A stretch of 64,000 nucleotides of DNA, taken from assembly GCF_035989285.1 (NCBI RefSeq), contig NZ_CP108513.1:4774001-4838000 (forward strand), written 5' to 3'. Shown in pieces: positions 15,557-23,866 of this stretch. The translations under genes were made by a program, and so were the position numbers. The number at the start of each line of letters is the position of its first letter. The stretch's first letter is position 1. Source of the stretch: Streptomyces sp. NBC_01235. Lineage in GTDB: Bacteria; Actinomycetota; Actinomycetes; Streptomycetales; Streptomycetaceae. The notes beneath the pieces are model-generated. The model saw only the letters and a list, made by a program, of their open reading frames with translations. It did no database searches and was not told where the DNA came from.

Positions 15557-17059
15557 GTGGGGGACACACAACCCGCGATACGCGAGGCCGCGCGGCAAAC
15601 CGCGCCGCACCGGCGGGGAGCGGTCGTCGCCGCGCTCATGCTGTCCATGGCGCTGGCCGCCCTCGACTCCACCATCGTCTCCACGGCCGTCCCGCAGATC
15701 GTCGGCGATCTGGGCGGGTTCTCCGTCTTCTCCTGGCTGTTCTCCGGCTATCTGCTCGCCGTCACGGTCACGCTGCCGGTCTACGGCAAGCTCTCCGACA
15801 CCTTCGGCCGCAAGCCGGTGCTGGTCGCCGGGGCGGCGCTCTTCCTGCTCGGCTCGCTGCTGTGCGCGCTCGCCTGGAACATGGGGGCGCTGATCGCGTT
15901 CCGCATCGTGCAGGGCCTGGGCGGCGGGGCGTTGCAGGGCACGGTGCAGACGCTCGCCGCCGACCTGTACCCCTTGGAGGAGCGGCCGAAGATCCAGTCG
16001 AAGCTGTCGACGGTGTGGGCGGTCTCGGCGGTCGCGGGTCCGGCCATCGGCGGGGTGCTCGCGGCCTACGCGGACTGGCGCTGGATCTTCCTGGTCAACC
16101 TGCCCATCGGGGCGGTGGCGTTGTGGCTGATCGTCCGTCATCTGCACGAGCCGGAACGGACGTCACGTGCGCGGGACGCACGCGCGCGTGTCGACTGGGC
16201 CGGCGCGCTGGCGGTGTTCGCGTGCGGCGGGGTGCTGCTGACCGCGCTGGTGCAGGGCGGGGTGGCCTGGCCGTGGCTGTCGGGGCCGTCGCTCGCCCTG
16301 TTCGGCACGGGACTCGCGCTCGCCGGGCTCGTCGTCGTCATCGAGCGCCGGGCCGCGGAGCCGATCATCCCAGGCTGGGTGTGGCGCCGCCGCACGATCG
16401 CGGCGGTCAACCTCGCCCTGGGCGCGCTGGGCCTGCTGATGGTGGCCCCGACGGTGTTCCTGCCGACGTACGCCCAGTCGGTCCTGGGCCTGGGACCGGT
16501 GACGGCCGGGTTCGTCCTCTCCGTCTGGACGCTGACCTGGCCGCTGTCGGCCGCCCTCAGTCAGCACGTCTACCGGCGCATCGGCTTCCGCGACACCGCG
16601 CTGCTCGGCATCGGCACGGCGACGCTGATCCTGCTCGCGTTCCCGTTCCTGCCCTACCCCGGCGCGGCCTGGCAGCCGACCCTGCTGATGCTGCTGCTCG
16701 GCGCGGCGCTCGGACTCTTCCAACTCCCGCTCATCGTCGGGGTGCAGTCGACGGTGGGGTGGTCGGAGCGCGGGACGACGACCGCGTCCGTGCTGTTCTG
16801 CCGGCAGACGGGTCAGACGATCGGCGCGTCGGTGTTCGGCGCGGTCGCCAACGGGGTACTGGCCGCGCGGCTGGGCGGCGCGGGAGACCTGGACTCGCTC
16901 GCCCGCGACCTGGACACCGGCACCGCCCCCGAAGCGGCCCGCCGAGCGGTCGCCGACGCCGTGCACGCCGTGTACCTGGGCGCGTCGTGCGCGGCGGCCG
17001 TGGCGTTCGTCGTGCTGCTGGTGCTGGCGCCGCGCCGGTTCCCGGTACGGGCGGAGTGA
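15557..17059 (+). CDS. DHA2 (EmrB/QacA) family MFS drug transporter
   Basis: A 500-residue protein starting at GTG with GGGGAGGG upstream. Its hydrophobicity pattern suits the 14-helix DHA2 family. The first helix carries the family motif LAALDSTIVSTAVPQI (motif D1), followed by motif A GKLSDTFGRKPVL, and motif C (GxxxGPxxGG) is visible as AVSAVAGPAIGGVLA in helix 5. DHA2 transporters export drugs or natural products by proton antiport in the cytoplasmic membrane. No TetR or MarR regulator gene lies immediately beside it, so its inducer is unclear. It is unrelated in sequence position to the second DHA2 gene at the right edge. Confidence 0.92.
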   Translation: MGDTQPAIREAARQTAPHRRGAVVAALMLSMALAALDSTIVSTAVPQIVGDLGGFSVFSWLFSGYLLAVTVTLPVYGKLSDTFGRKPVLVAGAALFLLGSLLCALAWNMGALIAFRIVQGLGGGALQGTVQTLAADLYPLEERPKIQSKLSTVWAVSAVAGPAIGGVLAAYADWRWIFLVNLPIGAVALWLIVRHLHEPERTSRARDARARVDWAGALAVFACGGVLLTALVQGGVAWPWLSGPSLALFGTGLALAGLVVVIERRAAEPIIPGWVWRRRTIAAVNLALGALGLLMVAPTVFLPTYAQSVLGLGPVTAGFVLSVWTLTWPLSAALSQHVYRRIGFRDTALLGIGTATLILLAFPFLPYPGAAWQPTLLMLLLGAALGLFQLPLIVGVQSTVGWSERGTTTASVLFCRQTGQTIGASVFGAVANGVLAARLGGAGDLDSLARDLDTGTAPEAARRAVADAVHAVYLGASCAAAVAFVVLLVLAPRRFPVRAE

Positions 17060-17281
17060 CCACCGGCGTGGTGCGGGCGCCGGTCGCCGCACCGCCATTT
17101 CACATGGGTTAACGCGGGTAACACCCCAGGTCAGACCTCATCTCCCGCAGTAAGCGCATACCGACCGCCCAGTTTGGTGAAAACCCTTCGCAGCCGCCCT
17201 ACTCCCGAGTAGCGTGCGTCCCTCGCACCCCCCATCTCCCTGCGGTCCGCCGCCACGGAACCGAGCCATGCAAGGAGCGGG

Positions 17282-17836
17282 ATGTCCCACGACCCGTCAC
17301 GCCCCTACCCGAACCACCCGATTCACCCGATTCAGCAGAGCCGCCCGAGCCACCCGAGCCACCCGAGCCACCCGATTCAGCAGAGCCGCCCGACCTACCC
17401 ATGGCAGCCGCCGCCACAGCCGCCCGAGCCACCCCGTCGACGCCCCGCCCACCACACTCCGCTCGCGCACCACAGCGACCTGCGGATCCTGCGGGGGGCC
17501 TACCGCCGCCAGCGGCGCGTGGCCACGCTCACCGCGCTGGGCTACTTCGTCGTCTTCCTGGTCCTGTCGGCGTTCGCGCCGTCGCTGATGACCGGCACGG
17601 TCGCCACCGGGCTCCCCGCGGGGTTGCTGCTCGCCCTGCTCCAACTCCCCGTCACCTGGCTGGCGATCGCCCTGTACGAGCGGACCGCCCGCCGCCACGT
17701 CGACCCGCTCGCGGACCGCATCCGCAAACTCGCCGAGATCGACGCCAGACGCGACGCCCGCGGAACCCGGGGAACCCGGGGAACCCGTCCCACTGGTTCC
17801 ACTGGTTCTACTCGCCCCAAGGGGGCCGGACGATGA
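17282..17836 (+). CDS. DUF485-like membrane protein, small partner of an SSS symporter
   Basis: A 184-residue protein starting at ATG after GGAGCGGG. The N-terminal third is low-complexity and repetitive (PNHPIHPIQQSRPSHPSHPS... then PPPQPPEPPRR). The core, HHSDLRILRGAYRRQRRVATLTALGYFVVFLVLSAFAPSLM, a second helix (LPAGLLLALLQLPVTWLAIALYERTA) and the ending DPLADRIRKLAEI, match DUF485 proteins, which accompany ActP/MctC-type monocarboxylate permeases. The C-terminus repeats RGTRGTRGTR and GSTGST. The stop overlaps the symporter ATG (ATGA), so the two genes are coupled, as expected for this pair. Confidence 0.85.
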   Translation: MSHDPSRPYPNHPIHPIQQSRPSHPSHPSHPIQQSRPTYPWQPPPQPPEPPRRRPAHHTPLAHHSDLRILRGAYRRQRRVATLTALGYFVVFLVLSAFAPSLMTGTVATGLPAGLLLALLQLPVTWLAIALYERTARRHVDPLADRIRKLAEIDARRDARGTRGTRGTRPTGSTGSTRPKGAGR

Positions 17837-19443
17837 CCGAGTTCAGCGACGCCGCCCAGAGCATGTCCCTCGTGGCGTTCACCGCCGTCGCCACCGTCAC
17901 GCTGCTGCTGTGCGTGATGACCGGCCCCGACCACGACGACCTCGACGAGTTCTACACCGGCTACCGCTCCCTCTCCCCACTGCGCAACGGCCTGGCCGTC
18001 GCCGGCGACTACATCTCTGCGGCCACGGTCCTGGGTACCAGCGGCGTGATCGCCCTGTGCGGCTACGACGGCGTCGTCCTCGCCCTCAGCACGGTCCTCT
18101 CCCTGATGCTGCTGATGTTCCTGCTGGCCGAACCCCTGCGCAACGCGGGCCGGTTCACGATGGGCGACGTGCTGGCCCGCCGCATGCCGGGACGCGCGGT
18201 GCGCATAACGGCGTGCGCGGTGACCCTCGCCGCGCTGCTGCCGATGATGCTCGTGCAGCTCGCCGGAACCGGCCAGCTCCTCGCCTTCGTCCTGGGGTTC
18301 TCCGGCGCTTCGGTGAAGACGGGCTGCGTCGTCTGCATGGGCGTGCTGATGATCGGCTACGCGGCGATCGGCGGCATGAAGGGCACCGCCCTCATCCAGA
18401 TGCTGAAGATCGTGACGCTGCTCGGCTCCGGCGCCGTGATCGCCGTCATCGTCCTGTACCGCTTCGACGGCAACCCGGGCGCCCTCTTCGACGCGGCGGC
18501 CGAGGGCAGCGGTGTCGGCGACGCCTTCCTGCACTCGGGACTGGAGTTCGCCGACGGCCCCTACCCCCGCGTCGACATGATCGTCTCCCAGCTGTCGGTC
18601 GTGCTGGGCGGCGCCTGCCTGCCGCACATCACCATGCGCATGTACACCGCCTCCAGCGCCCGCCAGGTACGCCGGTCGATGTCCTGGGCGGTGTCGGGCG
18701 TCGCCCTGTTCGTGCTCGTCATGACCGTCGTCGGTTTCGGCGCGACGGCACTCATCGGGCGCGCGGTGATCGCACAGGCCGACCCGCAGGGCAACACCGC
18801 CTACCTGCTGGGCTCCCGGGCCGCCTTCGGGGCAGATGTGTCCACGGCCGAGACGCTCCTCTTCACGACGGTCACGACGGCGATCTTCCTCACCGTGCTC
18901 GCCTCGGTCGCCGGCATGATCCTCGCCTGCGCCAACTCCCTCGCCCACGACGTCTTCGCCGCACGCGACCCGGAGATGTCCCCGCGCCGCGAGATGCTCC
19001 TGGCCCGGCTGTCGGCGCTGGCCGTCGGCGTCCCGACGATCCTGCTCGCCGTCCAGGTCCAGCATCGCAGCCTCCAGCCCCTGGTCACCCTCTCCTTCTG
19101 CCTCGGCGCCTCGGCCCTCGCGCCCGCCCTCGTCTACAGCCTCTTCTGGCGCCGCTACACCCGGACGGGACTCCTGTGGACCCTCATCGGCGGCACCCTC
19201 GCCGTCCTGGCGCTGATGCCGGGCACCAACCTGGTCTCCGGCTCCCCCGTCTCCGCCTTCCCCGAGGCCGACTTCAACTGGTTCCCGTTCACCACCACGG
19301 GCCTCGTCACCATCCCCCTCGGCTTCGCCCTCGGCTGGCTGGGAACCGTCGCCTCGGGCCGCCGCAGGGCGGAGGAACAACGCCGCCAGTACGAGTCGGT
19401 GGAGGGCTGGATCCTGGCGGGCGCGGGGCGCAGGGAGAACTGA
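17833..19443 (+). CDS. Sodium:solute symporter (cation/acetate ActP-type)
   Basis: A 536-residue SSS-family permease with about 13 helices. GDYISAATVLGTSGVIALCGYDGVV, the segment after helix 1, matches the sodium-site region of ActP/MctC. GRFTMGDVLARRMPGRAVRI and the LAGTGQLLAFVLGF helix are also typical. It takes up acetate, pyruvate or another short monocarboxylate with a cation across the plasma membrane; the exact substrate cannot be read from the sequence. It is coupled to the preceding DUF485-like gene and is followed by a tandem-repeat spacer. The operon is convergent with the coiled-coil gene. Confidence 0.9.
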   Translation: MTEFSDAAQSMSLVAFTAVATVTLLLCVMTGPDHDDLDEFYTGYRSLSPLRNGLAVAGDYISAATVLGTSGVIALCGYDGVVLALSTVLSLMLLMFLLAEPLRNAGRFTMGDVLARRMPGRAVRITACAVTLAALLPMMLVQLAGTGQLLAFVLGFSGASVKTGCVVCMGVLMIGYAAIGGMKGTALIQMLKIVTLLGSGAVIAVIVLYRFDGNPGALFDAAAEGSGVGDAFLHSGLEFADGPYPRVDMIVSQLSVVLGGACLPHITMRMYTASSARQVRRSMSWAVSGVALFVLVMTVVGFGATALIGRAVIAQADPQGNTAYLLGSRAAFGADVSTAETLLFTTVTTAIFLTVLASVAGMILACANSLAHDVFAARDPEMSPRREMLLARLSALAVGVPTILLAVQVQHRSLQPLVTLSFCLGASALAPALVYSLFWRRYTRTGLLWTLIGGTLAVLALMPGTNLVSGSPVSAFPEADFNWFPFTTTGLVTIPLGFALGWLGTVASGRRRAEEQRRQYESVEGWILAGAGRREN

Positions 19444-19520
19444 CGGGCGCCTGACGAGGTGACCTGGCGGACGTCTGAGGGGGTGCCTGGCGGACGCATG
19501 GCGAGGTGACCTGGCGAACA

Positions 19521-19600
19521 CCTGGGGTGCCTGGCGGACGCCTGGGGTGCCTGGCGGACGCCTGGGGTGCCTGGCGGACGCCTGGGGTGCCTGGCGGACG
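19521..19600. repeat. 20-bp tandem repeat, 4 identical units with degenerate flanks
   Basis: Four exact copies of CCTGGGGTGCCTGGCGGACG sit inside a longer degenerate array, roughly 19448-19640, built from CTGGCGGACG-type units of 20-24 bp. It fills the 244-nt space between the convergent SSS symporter and coiled-coil genes. There are no spacers of unique sequence, so it is not CRISPR. A recent slippage expansion is the simplest explanation. Confidence 0.9.
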
Positions 19601-19687
19601 CCTGAGGGGGTGCCTGGCGGACGTCTGGCGGGTGTCTGCCGGGGCGCTTGACGGGAGTTGGCGTCCGGCCGGCCGGCAGCCGGCCCG

Positions 19688-20572
19688 CTAGTCCACCGCA
19701 CGGCCGGTGAGCGCGGTCAGGCTGTTGCGGACGTGGTCCATGTGGGCCTGGACGTCGTCCCAGCGCTCGCTGTGCTCGCGCAGCACCCGCTCCGTCTCCC
19801 GCGCGGTGCTCTCCTCCCGGGCGCGCGCCTCGGTGAGGATCTCGGCGGCACGCGCGTGTGCCTCCTCCTGGCAGCGGCGGGCCGACTCCTCGGCCTCGGC
19901 GAACGCCTGCTTCGCCTCGCTCAGCGCCGCCTCGGCGCGGGTCACCGACCGGGCGTGCCGCGCGTCGAGGGCCGCGGCCTGCTCGGCGGCCTCGCGCTCC
20001 GCCGCCGTCCACCGCTCGGCGTGCTCCTTGTCCTGCTCGGCGAGCATGCCGGCGGTGCGCTGCCGCACCTCGCGCAGCTCGGCCAACGCCTCGCCGCGGT
20101 ACTCCTTCACCTCACGCCGGGCACCGATCCTGACCTCGTCGGCCTCGGCGCGCACCGCGAGCAGCCGCTGACGGGCGTGTTCCTCGGCCTCCGCGCGGAG
20201 CTCCTCCGCCTCCTCCTGCGCCACCCGGCGCACATCGAGGGCGCGCGTCTCGGCGTCCGTGACCTGCTCGCGCGCCTCACGCCGCGCGTCCTCCCGGACG
20301 TCCGCCGCCTCCTCCAGCCCGAGCTGGAGAATGCGCCGTGCACGCTCCCCCAGGGAGTCGTACGTCTGCGGCGCGAGCCCGCTCACCACCTCGCGCAACC
20401 GCTCGGCCTCCGCCTCCATCTGCCGGGCGAGCACCATGAGCCGGGCGGCCCGCTCCCACGCGGCGTCCCGGTCGGCGCAGAGCGCGGCGGTGTACACCTC
20501 GACCTGTTCGGGCCGGTAACCGCGCCCGCGAACGGTCACGAACCCCGGCGCTGACACCGATGCGCTGCTCAT
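19688..20572 (-). CDS. Long coiled-coil protein ('cellulose-binding protein' annotation class)
   Basis: A 294-residue protein, almost entirely alpha-helical coiled coil after residue 40: heptads rich in Ala, Glu and Arg (EEAADVREDARREAREQVTDAETRAL ... AALDARHARSVTRAEAALSEAKQAFAEAEESARR). The short N-terminal region (GFVTVRGRGYRPEQVEVYTAALCADRDAAWERAARL) resembles the start of DivIVA-like and FilP-like actinobacterial proteins, which begin with a fold followed by a rod. Streptomyces relatives are often annotated as cellulose-binding proteins, although cytoskeletal or scaffold roles are more plausible. It starts at ATG, is monocistronic, and carries no membrane segment. Confidence 0.75.
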   Translation of the reverse strand: MSSASVSAPGFVTVRGRGYRPEQVEVYTAALCADRDAAWERAARLMVLARQMEAEAERLREVVSGLAPQTYDSLGERARRILQLGLEEAADVREDARREAREQVTDAETRALDVRRVAQEEAEELRAEAEEHARQRLLAVRAEADEVRIGARREVKEYRGEALAELREVRQRTAGMLAEQDKEHAERWTAAEREAAEQAAALDARHARSVTRAEAALSEAKQAFAEAEESARRCQEEAHARAAEILTEARAREESTARETERVLREHSERWDDVQAHMDHVRNSLTALTGRAVD

Positions 20573-20776
20573 CCTGGAACCCCTCGCCACCAGACGGACA
20601 CGACATGATGATTCGGCGCATATCTTTATGGATCGTGCGTAAGTGTTCATAACGCGACACTCCGCCCGCAGGTCACGGTCAACCCCGAAGACGAAGGGGA
20701 AGGGGCCGCAAAGAGGCCGTGCACACACAGAGGCCTCCCACGCATGTCGGCGTGGCGTATCAGCGGGACGTACGCC

Positions 20777-23700
20777 TCACAGCAGTCCGTCCCACATCTG
20801 CTCCAGCAGCACCGACCACCAGCTCTCCGGCGAACCGAGCGCCGCCGGGTCGAGCGAGGCCAACTGGGCCTGGAAGTCGACGGTCCAGCGGCCCGCCTGC
20901 TCCTGGTTCAGCCCGAACCGCAGCCGCCACATCCGCCCGAGCAGCGCCAGGCAGCGCGCGAACTCCGGCAGCCCGGTGTTCACGAACTGCGGCGGCACGG
21001 GCGCACCGCCCGGCCCCGCCTCCACGGGCACGGCGACGATGTTCGCCGTCCCGTACTGCACACAGATCGCCTTGCCGAAGTCGCTGCCCATGACGAGGTA
21101 CGACCCCGCGTCCGACGCCGGCTGCACACCCCGCTCCGCCGCCAGCTCCGCCAGCGTCGGCACCGGCCGGCCCGGCTGGGCCTGTGCCCAGAAGAACGGC
21201 CCCATGTCCCCCGGCAGACCGGCCACCACCAGCGTGTGCGCCACGACCGGCGGCACACCCTGCCGGGACACCGCGGCCTGCTCGAACCGGAACACCGCCG
21301 GCCCGAACACCGCCGCCAGCTCCTGCCCGATCGCCTCCGGCGGAACCGGCGGCGCCGGCTGCACCGCAGGCAACGGCGCACGAACGGGCGCCGGGCGAGC
21401 GGGCCCGTCCGCCACCTGGTGCAACTCACCCTGGTGGGCCAGCAGTTGCTGCATCCCCTGCTGCCGGCTCGCGTGATCCGTGCCGTACGGCGCGATGCTC
21501 GTGATCCGCGCCTGCGGCCACTGCTCCCGGATCATCCGCGCACAGTACGCACCGGGCAGCTCACACGACTCAAGCTCCGTGTGCAGCTCCAGCACCTGGT
21601 CCGGCGGCACGTTCATCGCCCGCAGCTCGTGGAAGATCTGCCACTCCGGGTGCGGCGTCCCCGGCGCGGACCGCCGGATCAACTGCTGCTCCGACCCGTC
21701 CTGCGCGCGGTAGCGCAGCACGGCCTGATAGCCGGGGCCGACCGTGGGCAACCCCTGCTGCTGCGGATACCCGTAGCCGGGTGCCTGCCCCGGCACGGGC
21801 CCACCGGGCGGCATCGCACCGGGCGGCGGCATCGCCCCCGGCGGCATGGGGGGCTGAGGGGCACCGGGGGGCATGCCGGGGCCGACACCTGGAGCCATGC
21901 CAGGGGCACCGGGAGCCATACCGGGGGCGCCAGGGAATCCGGGGGCGCCAGGGGCTCCCGGAGCGCCGGGGCCTCCGTGGCCACCGGGGCCTCCGGGAGC
22001 ACCGAGGCGCCCGGGCGCTCCAGGCGCCTGCGGCGGCCGAGGCGCGCCGGGGCCACCCTGCGGGGGCCCGGCCAGCATGGTCTGGGCGTGGTGAACGGCA
22101 CCCTGCGCGCCTCCCGCCGAGCCGTGAGCGCCGGGCGCGCCAGGCACACCCGGGGCACCCGGAGCACCAGGAGCGCCCGGCGCTTGCGGCACACCAGGGG
22201 CGCCGGGAGCGGCCGGTGCGCCGGGAGCGCCCGGCATACCCGGTGCGCCCGGAACACCAGGAGCGCCCGGAACACCGGGGGCGCCGGGGGCGCCAGGAGG
22301 CTGCGGCGCGCCCCCCGCACCAGGCGGCCCCATCCGACCGGGGTCGGCAAGCATCGTCGCGGCATGGTGAACGCCACCGGGAGGCGTACCCCCGGGCGGA
22401 TTCGGCCCGCCGGGCGGATTCGGCCCGCCGGGCGCGTTCGGCGCACCGGGAGGCTGCGGCGCACCCCCCGCACCCGGCCCCGCCGGCCCCGCGAGCCCCT
22501 CGGGACCCAGGGCCGACACAAGTTGCGTGGGCACGTACCCGCCCGCCGGAGTACCCGGCGCACCCGGCCCGGACGGCGGAGGCGGAGGCGTGTTCCCCGG
22601 CCGCGCACCCGGCGTTCCCGGCGCGCCCGGCGGAGGCGGCGGCGCCGCTCCTGCCCCACGGTTGCGACGCGGAGGGGGCGCCGCCTTGCTGGTCGCGGCG
22701 TCGGCGATGTCACCGGCGTTCGGCGCGAGCGGCCGCGCAGGCGCACCCGGACCACCCGGAGGCTGCGCAGCGCCGGCGCCCTGCGGATAACCGTACGAGG
22801 ACCCACCCGACACCGGCGGCCCCTGCGGACCACCCGGAGGCTGCGGCGCACCCGCGCCCTGCGGATAACCGTACGAGGACCCACCCGACACCGGCGGCCC
22901 CTGCGGACCACCCGGAGGCGGAGTCCCCGGCCCCTGCGGACCGGGACCGCCGTACGACGACCCACCCGGCGACGGAGGCTGCGGCGCACCCTGCGAGCCC
23001 TGAGCACCAGGCGCGCCCGGGTCGTCGAGCGCCGGTGCAACCGCCGTCGGCGGGAGTTGGCTGCCGCCCGACATCAGCGCCGTCTTGGCGTCCGGCGCGG
23101 CCGTCGGCGGCGGCTCCTCGTCGGAACCGCTCAGCGGCGGCGCGAAGACGGTCGCGGGCAGCGGCACGGAACGGTCGTCACCGGTGTCGGCGTTGGTGTC
23201 CGTCCCCGCCCACGGCGTCGCCCCGACAGGAGCGGCAGGCGCCGCCGGAGCAGGCGCCGCCGGAGCAGGCGCCGCCGCCGCGGGAGTCGGCGCACCGGCC
23301 CCCGGCGCCGACCCGGCACCCGAGCCCATGGGCACCCCGGCCTGCGTCCGAGGAAGCGAGGGATCACCGCCTCCCGGCACACCCCCGGGCACACCCGCAG
23401 ACACCCCACCGGCAGAGGCACCCGAAGCCGCGCCCGCACCACCGGAACCGGTCCCCGAACCCGCCTCCGCCCGATCAGCGATCCCCAACTTGTCCGCCGC
23501 CTCCTGCAACCACTCCGGCGGCGACAACAAGAACGACGTCTGATTCAGATCCACCCGCGCCGCAGGCGCCGGCACCGGGTCCGCAGGGGCGTCCGGACGG
23601 CCGTACTCCTCCTCGTACCGACGGATCACCTCACCCACCGGCATCGCAGGCCACAACGTGGCCTCCCCGCTGTCCCGGGCGATCACCAGCCGCTGCGCAC

Positions 23701-23866
23701 CCCCGTCCGAACGCGGCCCCTCCGCACGGTCCTCGGCCCACACCACGAACCCGAGCTCGAACTCCCGCACCCGCACCTCACGATGCTGGTACGCCGGCAC
23801 ATCACCGTTGATCCACTCTTCGGCGCGCTCCTGCGCCTGCGCGAACGTCACCATCGCCGAGCTCAC
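20777..23866 (-). CDS. Imm35-like / collagen-like linker / nucleic acid deaminase-like / SUKH-4 multidomain protein
   Basis: A 1029-residue protein. The GTG start overlaps the stop of the upstream WHH gene; ATG at 23854 (better spaced from GGGGGA) is an alternative. Domains: residues ~5-95 resemble Imm35/YrhB-like immunity proteins (VTFAQAQERAEEWI ... FELGFVVWAED ... ATLWPAMPVGEVIRRYEEEYG). Residues ~130-710 form a Gly/Pro/Ala-rich low-complexity linker with collagen-like GAP/GVP triplets and repeated VHHA-TML motifs. Residues ~715-800 hold a deaminase-like motif set, H739-x-E741 and C768...C775 (SCELPGAYC). Residues ~850-1020 match SUKH-4 (SYLVMGSDFGKAICV, QFVNTGLPEFARCLALL). Deaminase and SUKH domains are known from polymorphic toxin systems. 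Combining them in one chain with no signal peptide is odd and suggests intracellular use. Function is inferred only. Confidence 0.75.
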   Translation of the reverse strand: MSSAMVTFAQAQERAEEWINGDVPAYQHREVRVREFELGFVVWAEDRAEGPRSDGGAQRLVIARDSGEATLWPAMPVGEVIRRYEEEYGRPDAPADPVPAPAARVDLNQTSFLLSPPEWLQEAADKLGIADRAEAGSGTGSGGAGAASGASAGGVSAGVPGGVPGGGDPSLPRTQAGVPMGSGAGSAPGAGAPTPAAAAPAPAAPAPAAPAAPVGATPWAGTDTNADTGDDRSVPLPATVFAPPLSGSDEEPPPTAAPDAKTALMSGGSQLPPTAVAPALDDPGAPGAQGSQGAPQPPSPGGSSYGGPGPQGPGTPPPGGPQGPPVSGGSSYGYPQGAGAPQPPGGPQGPPVSGGSSYGYPQGAGAAQPPGGPGAPARPLAPNAGDIADAATSKAAPPPRRNRGAGAAPPPPPGAPGTPGARPGNTPPPPPSGPGAPGTPAGGYVPTQLVSALGPEGLAGPAGPGAGGAPQPPGAPNAPGGPNPPGGPNPPGGTPPGGVHHAATMLADPGRMGPPGAGGAPQPPGAPGAPGVPGAPGVPGAPGMPGAPGAPAAPGAPGVPQAPGAPGAPGAPGVPGAPGAHGSAGGAQGAVHHAQTMLAGPPQGGPGAPRPPQAPGAPGRLGAPGGPGGHGGPGAPGAPGAPGFPGAPGMAPGAPGMAPGVGPGMPPGAPQPPMPPGAMPPPGAMPPGGPVPGQAPGYGYPQQQGLPTVGPGYQAVLRYRAQDGSEQQLIRRSAPGTPHPEWQIFHELRAMNVPPDQVLELHTELESCELPGAYCARMIREQWPQARITSIAPYGTDHASRQQGMQQLLAHQGELHQVADGPARPAPVRAPLPAVQPAPPVPPEAIGQELAAVFGPAVFRFEQAAVSRQGVPPVVAHTLVVAGLPGDMGPFFWAQAQPGRPVPTLAELAAERGVQPASDAGSYLVMGSDFGKAICVQYGTANIVAVPVEAGPGGAPVPPQFVNTGLPEFARCLALLGRMWRLRFGLNQEQAGRWTVDFQAQLASLDPAALGSPESWWSVLLEQMWDGLL

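Noticed and set aside
15557..17059. DHA2 transporter as part of the PKS locus
   Set aside because: It is about 38 kb from the PKS, inside the conserved core-like section; the DHA2 gene at the right edge is the better candidate.
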